From: Intrasporangium_A sp039812505
Lineage (GTDB): Bacteria > Actinomycetota > Actinomycetes > Actinomycetales > Dermatophilaceae
Assembly: GCF_039812505.1 (NCBI RefSeq)
Contig: NZ_JBDIAQ010000014.1
Span: 1 to 44,586 of the forward strand
Direction: 5' to 3'
Length of the DNA stretch: 44,586 bases
Under the pieces are notes generated by a model that worked only from the letters and a program-made list of their open reading frames with translations, searched no databases and was not told where the DNA came from. The position numbers and the translations under genes were made by a program. The number at the start of each line of letters is the position of its first letter. Position 1 is the first letter of the stretch. Positions 8,128 through 16,327 of this stretch are shown here, piece by piece.

Positions 8128-9549
8128 ATGAACACCATCAGGACCACCCCCGGGACCCCCCGGGCCCGGCGTCGCCGTCGCATCGCGCTCGCCGCCGCCG
8201 GCGCCGTGCTCGCGGCCACCGCCCTCGCCGCCTGCGGCCACGGCGACAGCGCCGGGGGCGGCGACGGCGTCATCACCTACTGGCTCTGGGACGCCTCCCA
8301 GCAGCCCGGCTACCAGAAGTGCGCCGACGCCTTCCACGCGCAGAACCCGCAGCTCACCGTCAAGATCACCCAGTACGGCTGGGCCGACTACTGGTCCAAG
8401 CTGACCGCCGGCTTCATCGCCGGCACCGCCCCCGACGTCTTCACCAACCACGTCTCCAAGTACCCGCAGTTCGTCGACCTGAAGGTGCTGCGGCCCCTCG
8501 ACGAGCTCGGGCCCACCAAGGACATCGACAACGACGACTACCAGCCGGGCCTGGCCCAGCTCTGGATCGGCCAGGACGGCCACCGCTACGGCACACCCAA
8601 GGACTGGGACACCGTGGCGATCTTCTACAACCCCGCGGTGCTCAAGGCCGCGGGCGTCAACCCTGCCACGCTGGACACGCTCACCTGGAACCCCACCGAC
8701 GGCGGCACCTTCGAGAAGCTCGTCGCGCACCTGAGCGTCGACACCAAGGGTCGCCGCGGCGACGAGGCCGGGTTCGACAAGGAGCACGTGAAGACCTACG
8801 GTCTCGCCTCCGACGGCTCCGGCGGCGGCGGCTGGGGACAGACCCAGTGGTCCGCCTTCACGGGCAGCAACAACTGGCGGGCCACCGACAAGAACCCGTG
8901 GGGCACCCACTTCAACCTCGACGAGAAGAACTTCCAGGACGCGATCGGCTGGTACTTCGGCCTCGTGCGCAAGGGCTTCATGCCGACGTACGCGGCCACC
9001 GGGAGCGGGGCCAACGGCGTCGACAAGCAGCTCGGTTCCGGTTCGGCCGCGATGGGCATCGCCGGCGACTGGATGATCTCCACCTACGCCGCGATGACCG
9101 ACGCAGACGGCAAGAACCTGGGCATCAGGATCGCGCCCACCCCGATCGGCCCCTCGGGGCACCGAGCGTCGATGTTCAACGGGCTCGCCGACTCCATCAC
9201 GACCCTGTCCCGACAGCCGGAGAACGCCGCCAGGTGGGTCGCCTTCCTCGCCGGCGCCCAATGCCAGGACATCATCGGGGACTCGGGTGTCGTCTTCCCT
9301 GCCCGGCCCGAAGGCACCGCCCGGGCCATCGCCTACAACAAGAAGGTCCGGCACCTGGACGTCACGCCCTTCACCAACCACGTCAAGGACCACACGACGT
9401 TCCTGTTCCCGGTCACCTCGAACGGCGCCGACATCACCGCGCTGATGCAGCCGGCCATGGACGCCGTCTACATCGGCAGCGCGCCCGTGTCGTCGCTCAC
9501 CGAGCTGAACAACCAGCTCAACCAGCTGTTCCGCATCGTGGAACGCTGA
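8128..9549 (+). CDS. Extracellular sugar-binding lipoprotein of the ABC importer
   Basis: The 473-residue protein has a Lipo-signal peptide: a basic N-terminus (RARRRRRIAL), a hydrophobic core and a lipobox ending in LAACG, so it is tethered to the outer face of the membrane. The rest is a family-1 solute-binding fold with a WLWDASQQPGYQKCADAFHAQ-like start. It delivers sugar to the two permeases upstream. An in-frame GTG at 8113 is possible, but ATG 8128 gives a better signal peptide and avoids overlap with the permease. Having the binding protein last, after enzyme and permeases, is less usual than the binding-protein-first order. Confidence 0.9.
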   Translation: MNTIRTTPGTPRARRRRRIALAAAGAVLAATALAACGHGDSAGGGDGVITYWLWDASQQPGYQKCADAFHAQNPQLTVKITQYGWADYWSKLTAGFIAGTAPDVFTNHVSKYPQFVDLKVLRPLDELGPTKDIDNDDYQPGLAQLWIGQDGHRYGTPKDWDTVAIFYNPAVLKAAGVNPATLDTLTWNPTDGGTFEKLVAHLSVDTKGRRGDEAGFDKEHVKTYGLASDGSGGGGWGQTQWSAFTGSNNWRATDKNPWGTHFNLDEKNFQDAIGWYFGLVRKGFMPTYAATGSGANGVDKQLGSGSAAMGIAGDWMISTYAAMTDADGKNLGIRIAPTPIGPSGHRASMFNGLADSITTLSRQPENAARWVAFLAGAQCQDIIGDSGVVFPARPEGTARAIAYNKKVRHLDVTPFTNHVKDHTTFLFPVTSNGADITALMQPAMDAVYIGSAPVSSLTELNNQLNQLFRIVER

Positions 9550-9572
9550 CCGGGCCCGGTGGCAGCACCCGC

Positions 9573-11036
9573 CTACGGGGTCGGTTCCGCCACCGCGGCG
9601 CCCTCGGACTGCCGGGCCCCGGCCAGCAGCCAGTCGAGCGCCTCGGTGGCGGTCCAGCCGAGCGGGAGGCGGGCCAGCAGGCGGTGGGCGCCGTCGAGGT
9701 CCTGCCCCAGGGTGACCGCGGCGACCTCGTCGTAGCCGTCACGCCGGTGCTGGCCCAGGCCGACGTTGGCGGTCAGCGCGTTGCACAGGCACTTGCGACC
9801 CTCGGTCGCTTGCACCGACCCGCCCTTGCGGACGAACGCGTCGACCGGCTCGGCCGCGCAGCGGTATCCGACCGACCCGTCGGCGCGCTCGAACGGCTCA
9901 CGCAGGTAGGACAGGTCGCACAGGCGCGGGCGAGCGGCATACGCCTCGTCCTCGGAGAGGGTGCCGGGCAGCGCGGCGACCTTGAACGGGAACGAGGTCG
10001 GCGAGGCGCGCGGGTCGTTGTGCACGGTCAGGGTCCCGCGGGCCAGCTCGTCCAGCACCTGGCGGCGCAGGTCGAGGGTGAGGCCCGACTCCGCGCAGAG
10101 GGCGAACAGGGTGCCGCACTGGATCCCGGCGGCGCCGGCGGCCCGGGCCTGCTCGACCCGTTCCGGGGTGCTGTACCCGCCGGCGAGCCAGAACGGCAGC
10201 CCGAGCTTGGCGATCGCACCCAGGTTTGCCTCGTCCCGGCGGCTGTAGACCGGCTGGCCGTGCTCGTCCAGCGTGAGCGGGCCGCGCGGTGGCGCGCTGT
10301 GGCCGCCGGCGCTGGGCCCCTCGACGACGAAGCCGTCGGGCCGGATCGACTCGTCGCGGCACAGGTAGCCGGCCAGGCTGTGCAGCGAGACGATGGCCAG
10401 GAACCGCGGGCGGGTCAGGGCAGGCAGGTGGGCCCCGAGCAGCTCGACCGGGTCGATGCTCGTCGTGTGCGTGCGGGTCGCGCCCAGCACGTCGACCGTT
10501 AGGGTGCCCGGTCGGCCCGCGGCCAGGTCGGTCAGCAGGCGCGGGATCTCGCGGGGGATGCCCGCGCCCATGAGGACGTAGTCGACCCCGGCCAGCATCG
10601 CGCCCAGTGCCGCGGCGGGGGTGGCCATCTGGATCTTCTCCAGGAAGTTGATGCCGACCGGGCCGTCGTGGCCCTCCTTGGCCAGCCACACGTGCACGAA
10701 GTTGCCCAGGACGGTCAGCTCGAGCACCGCCCGGGACGGGGTGATGGTCAGGGTGGGGTTGGGCCGGTAGGGGCGGTCCGGGGCGCGCCCGCCGGCCACG
10801 AAGTAGCGGTCCCGGGCCCGCGCAGCCATCCGCGGGTCGGGGAAGGCGTCGAGCGCCCGGCGCAGGTGCCCGCCGGGATCCCCGTCCTGCAGCCCCCGGG
10901 CCAGCACCGCGTCCAGGGCGGTGCCCGAGACGACGCCGAGCTGGCCGCGCTCGGCGACCGCGCGGGCCAGCTGCCACGAGGAGACGTTCACGCCCATGCC
11001 GCCCTGGATGACGACCGGGAGGGACTGGCCAGCCAT
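9573..11036 (-). CDS. Nitronate monooxygenase (2-nitropropane dioxygenase-like FMN enzyme)
   Basis: The 487-residue protein is a TIM-barrel flavoprotein that oxidises alkyl nitronates, or acts as a related FMN oxidoreductase. It starts with PVVIQGGMGVNVSSWQLARAV, the family N-terminus, and shows EGPSAGGHSAPPRG (substrate/FMN loop) and LAGGYSTPERVEQARAAGA followed by GIQCGTLF (phosphate binding). It is longer than the typical class I enzyme of about 330 residues, with a C-terminal extension carrying several cysteines (GRKCLCNAL). The ATG at 11036 has GGAGG 5 nt upstream. A perfect CCTACG-TTCC-CGTAGG palindrome lies 20 bp before the start and may be its operator. It converges with the sugar operon. 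Confidence 0.88.
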   Translation of the reverse strand: MAGQSLPVVIQGGMGVNVSSWQLARAVAERGQLGVVSGTALDAVLARGLQDGDPGGHLRRALDAFPDPRMAARARDRYFVAGGRAPDRPYRPNPTLTITPSRAVLELTVLGNFVHVWLAKEGHDGPVGINFLEKIQMATPAAALGAMLAGVDYVLMGAGIPREIPRLLTDLAAGRPGTLTVDVLGATRTHTTSIDPVELLGAHLPALTRPRFLAIVSLHSLAGYLCRDESIRPDGFVVEGPSAGGHSAPPRGPLTLDEHGQPVYSRRDEANLGAIAKLGLPFWLAGGYSTPERVEQARAAGAAGIQCGTLFALCAESGLTLDLRRQVLDELARGTLTVHNDPRASPTSFPFKVAALPGTLSEDEAYAARPRLCDLSYLREPFERADGSVGYRCAAEPVDAFVRKGGSVQATEGRKCLCNALTANVGLGQHRRDGYDEVAAVTLGQDLDGAHRLLARLPLGWTATEALDWLLAGARQSEGAAVAEPTP

Positions 11037-11055
11037 TTAACCTCCGAGACCGTAA

Positions 11056-11071
11056 CCTACGTTCCCGTAGG
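11056..11071. promoter_or_regulatory. Palindrome CCTACGTTCCCGTAGG, candidate operator
   Basis: CCTACG (11056-11061) and CGTAGG (11066-11071) form a 6-bp inverted repeat with a 4-nt centre. It sits 20 bp upstream of the nitronate monooxygenase start, where a repressor would block transcription. Two extra GTAGG half sites follow at 11081 and 11092. Nearly the same palindrome occurs at 39496-39510. The look is that of a TetR-type operator, which is an inference. Confidence 0.5.
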
Positions 11072-11148
11072 GATGACTTCGTAGGGAGACTGTAGGCCAC
11101 CGGGTGGCGGCCCGGACAGCCCGCGTGATCTTGCTCATGCCCGGCGAG

Positions 11149-11208
11149 CCTCCAGCAGCCGACCCTCCAGCAGCCGACCCTCCGACAGCCGGCCCTCCAG
11201 CGCCGGCG
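11149..11208. repeat. Four 15-bp tandem units
   Basis: The unit CCTCCAGCAGCCGAC occurs twice exactly (11149-11163, 11164-11178) and twice in degenerate form up to 11208. It lies between the YciI gene end and the nitronate monooxygenase promoter and is not inside a supported gene. Confidence 0.7.
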
Positions 11209-11221
11209 CCGCCGGCGCGGG

Positions 11222-11560
11222 TCAGGCGCCGTACGGGCCCTCCTCGGCCACCCACCGGCCGAGCGGCGGGTCCCACTCGCGTACGACGCGACGCAGGACG
11301 AAGCCGTTCTGCCAGTACGGGTCGTGCTCGAACGTGGCCACCACCTGCTCCAGCGAGTCGGCCTCGTAGACGATCAGGGCCGCCTGGGCCGGCTCCTGGT
11401 CGGTCGGCTCTCCCTCGGAGACCTCGTCGCAACCGGCCTGGTACATCCCGGCCACCAGCAGGCCGGCCAGGCCGGAGAGCCACTCGCGGTGCTCGGGACG
11501 GACCTTCAGCTGTTCGGTCAGGTCGTCTGGGTAGGTGTAGTGGATGGCGTAGATCCCCAT
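11222..11560 (-). CDS. YciI-family protein
   Basis: This 112-residue protein is predicted to adopt the dimeric ferredoxin-like YciI fold. Family features are a beta-strand start (MGIYAIHYTYPDD), the conserved R(P)EHREWL segment, an acidic middle and the EHDPYWQNGFVLRRVVREWDP ending, where the His-Asp-Pro is typical. The biochemical role of YciI proteins is mostly unknown; members act as small hydrolase- or isomerase-like domains. A strong GAGGAGG lies 4 nt before the ATG. It is in the same direction as fdhD upstream, with about 35 bp between them. Confidence 0.85.
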   Translation of the reverse strand: MGIYAIHYTYPDDLTEQLKVRPEHREWLSGLAGLLVAGMYQAGCDEVSEGEPTDQEPAQAALIVYEADSLEQVVATFEHDPYWQNGFVLRRVVREWDPPLGRWVAEEGPYGA

Positions 11561-11595
11561 GCGCTCCTCCTCGGGTCGTGGGTGGGTGGGCCCGG

Positions 11596-12444
11596 TCAGC
11601 CGGTGGTCACCCGGTGGTCACCGGAATACACGTTGAGCCGGCCGCCGCGCACGAAGCCGGCGAGTGTCATACCGGCGTCTTGCGCGGCCTCGACGGCCAG
11701 CGACGACGGCGCCGACACCGCTGCCAGACAAGGGATCCCGGCCATGAGGGCCTTCTGGGTGAGCTCGAACGAGGCGCGCCCCGAGACCATCAGGACGGTC
11801 CCGCCGGCCGGGAGCCTGCCGTTCAGCAGCGCCCACCCGACCACCTTGTCGACCGCGTTGTGGCGCCCGACGTCCTCGCGCACGACCAGTGCCTCGCCGG
11901 CCGCGGTGAACAGCCCGGCCGCGTGCAGCCCGCCGGTGCGCTCGAAGGAGCGCTGCTGGGCGCGCAGCCGCTCCGGCAGCCCCGCCAGCACGGCCGCGCC
12001 GACCCGCAGCGGGTCGTCCCGTACCTGCCACGTCGTATCTGCGCGCAGCTGCTCGATGCTCGCCTTGCCGCAGACCCCGCACGCCGACGAGGTGAGGAAG
12101 CTGCGCGTCAGCTCCTCGGCCGGGGCCGCCACGTCGGGGGCGAGCGTGACGTCCAGGACGTTGTAGGTGTTCTGCTCCTGACCGGTGTCGTCGGAGACGA
12201 CGGCACCCTCGCAGTAGCGAGCGAGCAGCACGTCCTCACGCGAGCGGATGATCCCCTCGGAGACGAGGAAGCCGTGGACCAGCTCGATGTCGTGCCCGGG
12301 GGTGCGCATGGTCACGGTGAGCGGACGCCGGCCGACGCGGATCTCCAACGGCTCCTCGACGGTCAGCGTGTCCGGCCGGGTGTGCTCGCTGCCCGCGTTC
12401 ACGTCGATGGAGCGCACCTTGTGCCGGACCGTGACCCGTCCCAT
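11596..12444 (-). CDS. fdhD: Formate dehydrogenase accessory sulfurtransferase FdhD
   Basis: FdhD takes sulphur from a cysteine desulfurase and sulphurates the Mo/W-bis-MGD cofactor of formate dehydrogenase, a step needed for activity. The 282-residue protein has the family signature TSSACGVCGKASIE with the persulfide-carrying pair Cys122 and Cys125, EEPLEIRV at the N-terminus, and the DVGRHNAVDKVVG and SGRASFELTQKA motifs of the cofactor-binding part. Length is normal. It is divergent from mobA with only 26 bp between starts, so both are likely driven from one compact promoter region. No formate dehydrogenase gene is in this window. Confidence 0.95.
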   Translation of the reverse strand: MGRVTVRHKVRSIDVNAGSEHTRPDTLTVEEPLEIRVGRRPLTVTMRTPGHDIELVHGFLVSEGIIRSREDVLLARYCEGAVVSDDTGQEQNTYNVLDVTLAPDVAAPAEELTRSFLTSSACGVCGKASIEQLRADTTWQVRDDPLRVGAAVLAGLPERLRAQQRSFERTGGLHAAGLFTAAGEALVVREDVGRHNAVDKVVGWALLNGRLPAGGTVLMVSGRASFELTQKALMAGIPCLAAVSAPSSLAVEAAQDAGMTLAGFVRGGRLNVYSGDHRVTTG

Positions 12445-12457
12445 GCGCCCAGCGTGC

Positions 12458-12473
12458 CAGACTCTGCTGTGTG
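12458..12473 (+). promoter_or_regulatory. Probable -10 element of mobA (leaderless)
   Basis: CAGACT (12458-12463) lies 7 nt before the GTG at 12471 with no ribosome-binding site between them. The whole fdhD-mobA intergenic space is 26 bp, so any transcript must start at or near the start codon. Confidence 0.4.
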
Positions 12474-13157
12474 GACTCGCTCGGCGTCATCGTCCTGACC
12501 GGGGGTGGCTCGACCCGGATGGGCCGCCACAAGCCCGCCCTCGACGTCGGTGGGCGTTCCATCGTCGGCCGGGTGCTGGCCGCGTGCGCGGGTCTGCCGA
12601 CCGTCGTGGTCGGTGACGGCGCCGGCGTCCCGACCGGCACCCGGGTGGTGCGTGAGGACCCGCCCGGTGGCGGCCCGGTGGCCGGCATCGCGGCCGGTTT
12701 CGCCGCGCTGACGAGCCCGTATGCCGCCCACGCGGTTACCCACGCGCGTGGCCGCCGGCTCGGGGCCGGCCCGGCCCACGGCCCGGGGCCGCTCGGCGCC
12801 CCGGTCCCGGAAGGTGTCGCGGTACTGGCCGGGGACCTGCCCTTTCTGACCCGGTCGGCTCTGGAGCAGCTCGCCGACGCGCTCGAGTCCGACCCCTCGG
12901 CGGAGCTGGCCCTGCCGGTCGACGCCGACCAGCACGTCAACTGGCTTTGCGGCGTCTGGCGTGCGGCGGTCCTCGCCCGGCGCCTGGTCGCGGTCGGCGA
13001 CCCGTCCGGGGTCAGCGTCAGGCGGCTGATCGACAGCTCGTCCCGGGCGCTGGTGGCCGACCACTCCGGCTGGTCCGCCGACGTCGACACCCCCGAGGAC
13101 CTGGCCGCCGCCCGGGCCCTCGCGGCCGCCCGTGCCGTTGCGGCCGGCCGCGACTAG
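12471..13157 (+). CDS. mobA: MobA-like molybdenum cofactor guanylyltransferase
   Basis: The 228-residue protein is a nucleotidyltransferase of the MobA/GT-A fold that attaches GMP (or CMP) to Mo-molybdopterin to make the dinucleotide form. The N-terminal signature VLTGGGSTRMGRHKPAL binds the nucleotide, GGGPVAGIAAGF follows, and the metal-binding segment is VAVLAGDLPFLT. Start is GTG with no Shine-Dalgarno sequence. It is divergent from fdhD, and a bis-MGD-forming enzyme beside fdhD is a sensible pair because formate dehydrogenase needs both. A MocA/MobA cytidylyltransferase role cannot be excluded from sequence alone. Confidence 0.85.
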   Translation: MDSLGVIVLTGGGSTRMGRHKPALDVGGRSIVGRVLAACAGLPTVVVGDGAGVPTGTRVVREDPPGGGPVAGIAAGFAALTSPYAAHAVTHARGRRLGAGPAHGPGPLGAPVPEGVAVLAGDLPFLTRSALEQLADALESDPSAELALPVDADQHVNWLCGVWRAAVLARRLVAVGDPSGVSVRRLIDSSSRALVADHSGWSADVDTPEDLAAARALAAARAVAAGRD

Positions 13158-13233
13158 CGCGGGCCTGAACCAGCGCAGGCCGAGCCGGCGCGGCGCGACC
13201 GGCTGCCCGGGACGGTCCGGGCGCGGCCCGCGG

Positions 13234-14037
13234 CTACCGGACGGTGGACAGGAACGCCTGGGTCCGCTTGTGCTGCGGGTTGGCGATCAGCTCGCGCGGG
13301 GCACCGTGCTCGAGCACGACGCCGGCGTCGAAGAAGCTCAGGGTGTCGCCCACCTCGCGGGCGAAGCCGATCTCGTGGGTGACCACGACCATCGTCATCC
13401 CCTCCCGGGCCAGCTCCTTCATCACCTCGAGCACCTCGTCCACCAGCTCGGGGTCGAGCGCGGACGTGGGCTCGTCGAAGAGCATCACCTTCGGGTGCAT
13501 GGCCAGGGCCCGCGCGATCGCGACCCGCTGCTGCTGGCCCCCGGAGAGCTGGTGCGGGCGCTTGTGCGCGTGCTCGGCCAGACCCACCCGGTCCAGGTAC
13601 TGCAGGGCGGCCGCGGCGGCCTCGGCCTTGGGCCGACCGGCCACCTGCACCGGGGCGCAGGCGACGTTCTCCAGGGCGCTCTGGTGCGCGAAGAGGTTGA
13701 ACCGCTGGAAGACCATGCCGATCTCCGTGCGGAACCGGGCGTACTCCTTCGGACCCCAGGGGTGGTAGTGCCCGCCACGCAGGGTGTAGCCGACCTCGTG
13801 GCCCAGCACGCGCAGGCTGCCGGCCTGCACGTGCTCGAGCCCGTTCAGGCACCGCAGGAAGGTCGACTTGCCCGACCCGGACGGGCCGATGATGCAGCTG
13901 ACCTCGCCGGGCTGGACCTGCAGGTCCACCCCCCGCAGCACCTCGACGTGCCCGTAGCCCATCCGGACGCCCTCGGCCACCACGACGGGTCCGGCGCCCT
14001 TGGTGCTGTCCAGGGCCTGCTCGTCCACGAGACTCAT
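13234..14037 (-). CDS. Polar amino-acid ABC transporter ATP-binding protein (GlnQ/HisP type)
   Basis: This 267-residue cytoplasmic ATPase powers the importer encoded upstream. Walker A is GPSGSGKST (residues 51-59), the signature is LSGGQQQRVAIARAL, and Walker B is VMLFDEPTSALDPE, followed by the switch histidine in VVVTHEIGFA. The YTLRGGHYHPWGPKEYARFR insertion after the first strands is slightly longer than in typical GlnQ. Its ATG overlaps the stop of the permease gene (ATGA at 14034-14037), so the two are translationally coupled. It is the last gene of a binding protein-permease-ATPase operon. Confidence 0.93.
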   Translation of the reverse strand: MSLVDEQALDSTKGAGPVVVAEGVRMGYGHVEVLRGVDLQVQPGEVSCIIGPSGSGKSTFLRCLNGLEHVQAGSLRVLGHEVGYTLRGGHYHPWGPKEYARFRTEIGMVFQRFNLFAHQSALENVACAPVQVAGRPKAEAAAAALQYLDRVGLAEHAHKRPHQLSGGQQQRVAIARALAMHPKVMLFDEPTSALDPELVDEVLEVMKELAREGMTMVVVTHEIGFAREVGDTLSFFDAGVVLEHGAPRELIANPQHKRTQAFLSTVR

Positions 14038-14978
14038 GCGACCACCCCCGCCTCAGAGCCGGGCTGTTGGCGCCCGAGCAGCTTGCTGGCCAGGCCGCCC
14101 TTGCGCACCAGGCGGACCGCGTCGCTGCCGTAGCGACGCTCCAGCCGGCTCTGCAGGAAGGTCGCGATCGCGGTCATCAGCATGTACCAGAGGCTGGCCA
14201 CGATGAGCAGCTCGATGATCAGGTTGTTCTGCTTGTAGATCTGGCTGGCGTTGGTCATCAGGTCGTGCCCGGCCACCACGTACACCAGGGAGGTGGTCTT
14301 CAGCATGGAGATGAACTCGTTGCCGGTGGGCGGGATGATGATGCGCAGCGCCTGGGGGAGCACGATCACCCGCATCCGCTTCGACGGGGTCATCCCCAGG
14401 GCGTACGCCGCCTCGGTCTGTCCGGCGTCGACGGCCTGGATCCCGGCGCGGACGGTCTCGGCGAAGTAGGCCGCCAGGTTCAGCCCCAGCCCCAGCAGGG
14501 CGGCACTGAACCCGGTCATCACGTTGTTGGTGTCCCAGATCAGGCCGATCTGGGTGAACGGGATCTTGACGACCAGGTGCGGGAAGAGGAAGGCGAGGTT
14601 GTACCAGAAGATCATCTGCACCAGCACCGGCGTGCCCCGGAAGAAGCCGATGTACCCGGTGGAGATCCCGCGCAGGACGGGGTTGTGGGACAGCTTCATC
14701 ACCGCGAGCACGACGCCGAGCACCAGGCCGAGCACCGTGGCCAGGATGGAGATCTCGATGGTGACCCACACGCCGCTGAGGATCTTGCCGTCGAACAGGT
14801 AGTGGCCGACCTGGGACCAGTCCAGCCGGGGGTTGTCGATCACCAGCCAGGCGATCCAGGCGACGACCAGTACCGCGACCGCGCCGGCGATCCAGCGCTG
14901 CCAGTGCCAGGTCCGCGCGACCGGGATGACTGTTCCGGAGTGGTCGGTGAACGGTGCCCTCCGGGTCGCCGTGGTCAT
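14034..14978 (-). CDS. Polar amino-acid ABC transporter permease
   Basis: The 314-residue membrane protein belongs to the His/Glu/Gln/Arg/opine permease family. It has a first helix at about residues 30-50, then the permease core with GFFRGTPVLVQMIFWYN and the EAA-like loop YALGMTPSKRMRVIVLPQALRIIIPP. A single permease gene implies a homodimeric channel. ATG 14978 is chosen because it overlaps the stop of the binding-protein gene by 4 nt; the frame is open further upstream, but that would lie inside the neighbour. Confidence 0.92.
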   Translation of the reverse strand: MTTATRRAPFTDHSGTVIPVARTWHWQRWIAGAVAVLVVAWIAWLVIDNPRLDWSQVGHYLFDGKILSGVWVTIEISILATVLGLVLGVVLAVMKLSHNPVLRGISTGYIGFFRGTPVLVQMIFWYNLAFLFPHLVVKIPFTQIGLIWDTNNVMTGFSAALLGLGLNLAAYFAETVRAGIQAVDAGQTEAAYALGMTPSKRMRVIVLPQALRIIIPPTGNEFISMLKTTSLVYVVAGHDLMTNASQIYKQNNLIIELLIVASLWYMLMTAIATFLQSRLERRYGSDAVRLVRKGGLASKLLGRQQPGSEAGVVA

Positions 14979-15949
14979 GACTTGGCCCCGTTCACGGTGA
15001 CCTTGTCGATCGCGAGAGCCGGCACCTGCCAGGCCTGCAGGATCTTGGCGTAGGTGCCGTCGGCGACCAGCCGGGCCAAGGCAGCCTGCACCACCTCGAT
15101 CAGGGCCTTGTTCTGCGGGTTCATGGCGATGCCCCACGGGCTCTCGGTGCCCTTGAGCGTCACTGCGTCGACCCCCTCCTTGGGATCAGCCGCCTTGGTC
15201 GCGGCAACCACGTAGTCGGTGATGTTGACCTGCGCGCGGCCGCTCTTGAGCGCCAGCAGGGCGTCCTGGTCGCCCGTCATCCGCAGCAGGTCGATGGCCG
15301 GCTTGCCGGCGGCGACGCAGGCCTTGCTGTACTTCTCCGCGAGGATCAGCGAGGAGCCGTTGTCCACGACGGACAGGGCGTGGCCGCACATGTCGGCGGG
15401 GCCGTTGATCCGGTCGGGGTTGCCGTGCTTGACCAGGAACCCCGCGCCTGCACTGACGTAGTCGACGAAGGACACCTTCTGCTGACGCTCCTTGGTGTCG
15501 GACATCGAGGACATCACCAGGTCGTACCGCCCGGTCAGCACCCCGGGGATCTGCGCGTTGAAGTCCTCGTTGGTGACCGTCAGCCGCAGCCCCAGCACCC
15601 GGGCTATGGCCAGCCCGATCGCCGGGTCGACGCCGACGATCGTCGTCCCGTCGGGTGCGTAGATCTCCATCGGGGGATAGCCCACCGAGGTGCTGAGGAC
15701 CAGGCCTTTGGCCCGGATACTCGCCGGCACCTTGGCGGCCAGGGCGGCGTCGGGCTCGATCGCGTCGATGACCGGCGCCGCCTTCTCCCCGGTGGGCGCC
15801 GGCTGCTGCACGAGCGCGGTCGCCCCGGCCGACTGGGAGGCGTTGTACGAGGCGAGCGTCTGCACCCCGCAGCCGCTCAGGGTCACTGCCCCGATGACGA
15901 CCGAGGCAGCTGCGAAGAGGCGGCTGCGGCGACTGTCGGTCGCTACCAC
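14975..15949 (-). CDS. Amino-acid-binding lipoprotein of the ABC importer
   Basis: The 324-residue protein has a lipoprotein signal with lipobox LSGC (Cys about residue 27) and a low-complexity linker, then a family-3 solute-binding domain (VLSTSVGYPPMEIYAPDG ... GVDPAIGLAIARVLGLRL ... DLVMSSMSDTKERQQKVSFVDYV). It captures a polar amino acid outside the membrane for the permease downstream. Two cysteines (DMCGHAL and SKACVAAG) probably form a disulphide. Start is GTG at 15949 with a GGGGG run upstream. It heads a three-gene operon. Confidence 0.9.
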   Translation of the reverse strand: MVATDSRRSRLFAAASVVIGAVTLSGCGVQTLASYNASQSAGATALVQQPAPTGEKAAPVIDAIEPDAALAAKVPASIRAKGLVLSTSVGYPPMEIYAPDGTTIVGVDPAIGLAIARVLGLRLTVTNEDFNAQIPGVLTGRYDLVMSSMSDTKERQQKVSFVDYVSAGAGFLVKHGNPDRINGPADMCGHALSVVDNGSSLILAEKYSKACVAAGKPAIDLLRMTGDQDALLALKSGRAQVNITDYVVAATKAADPKEGVDAVTLKGTESPWGIAMNPQNKALIEVVQAALARLVADGTYAKILQAWQVPALAIDKVTVNGAKS

Positions 15950-16327
15950 TGGGCTGCACCCCCTTCATCGAGCGGCCGTTCGACCCTTTCGTCGCACGGG
16001 CAGGCGTACCCTCCGGCCGATCCGGCACCTCGGAATGTCCGCATCGCTCGACTGTAGGGGCAGGGCGCTCGTCCTGAGAAGGGGATCCGGCCACCACCGG
16101 CGACATGACCCGGACGCGGTCATCACCACCGTCGCCTCCCTGATAGTCCGCTGGGTGTTCCGTCAAGGAACCGTCAAGCGCCGGGCGGCTTGGACCTGCC
16201 ACGGGTATGGGCTTGGCAAAGACTTCCCCAGCCCGGTTGACGGCCCTGCCCGGCTGCTGCGATCTTTCGCTCCGACCCCCGTGTCGCAGCCGACCCGGCG
16301 CCCGGCCGACGGACAGAGGAGCCCGAC
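15950..16327. promoter_or_regulatory. Divergent intergenic region between amino-acid importer and M4 protease
   Basis: No gene is visible in these 378 bp. An inverted repeat ATGACC-7 nt-GGTCAT lies at 16105-16123 and could bind a dimeric regulator. CCGTCAAG occurs twice about 10 nt apart near 16160-16180. AGAGGAG, 6 nt before the protease ATG, is its ribosome-binding site. Promoter -35/-10 boxes could not be assigned with confidence. Confidence 0.35.

Noticed and set aside
11149..11208. Tandem repeats as part of a coding gene
   Set aside because: No reading frame through them shows a recognisable protein, and they lie between two well-bounded leftward genes.
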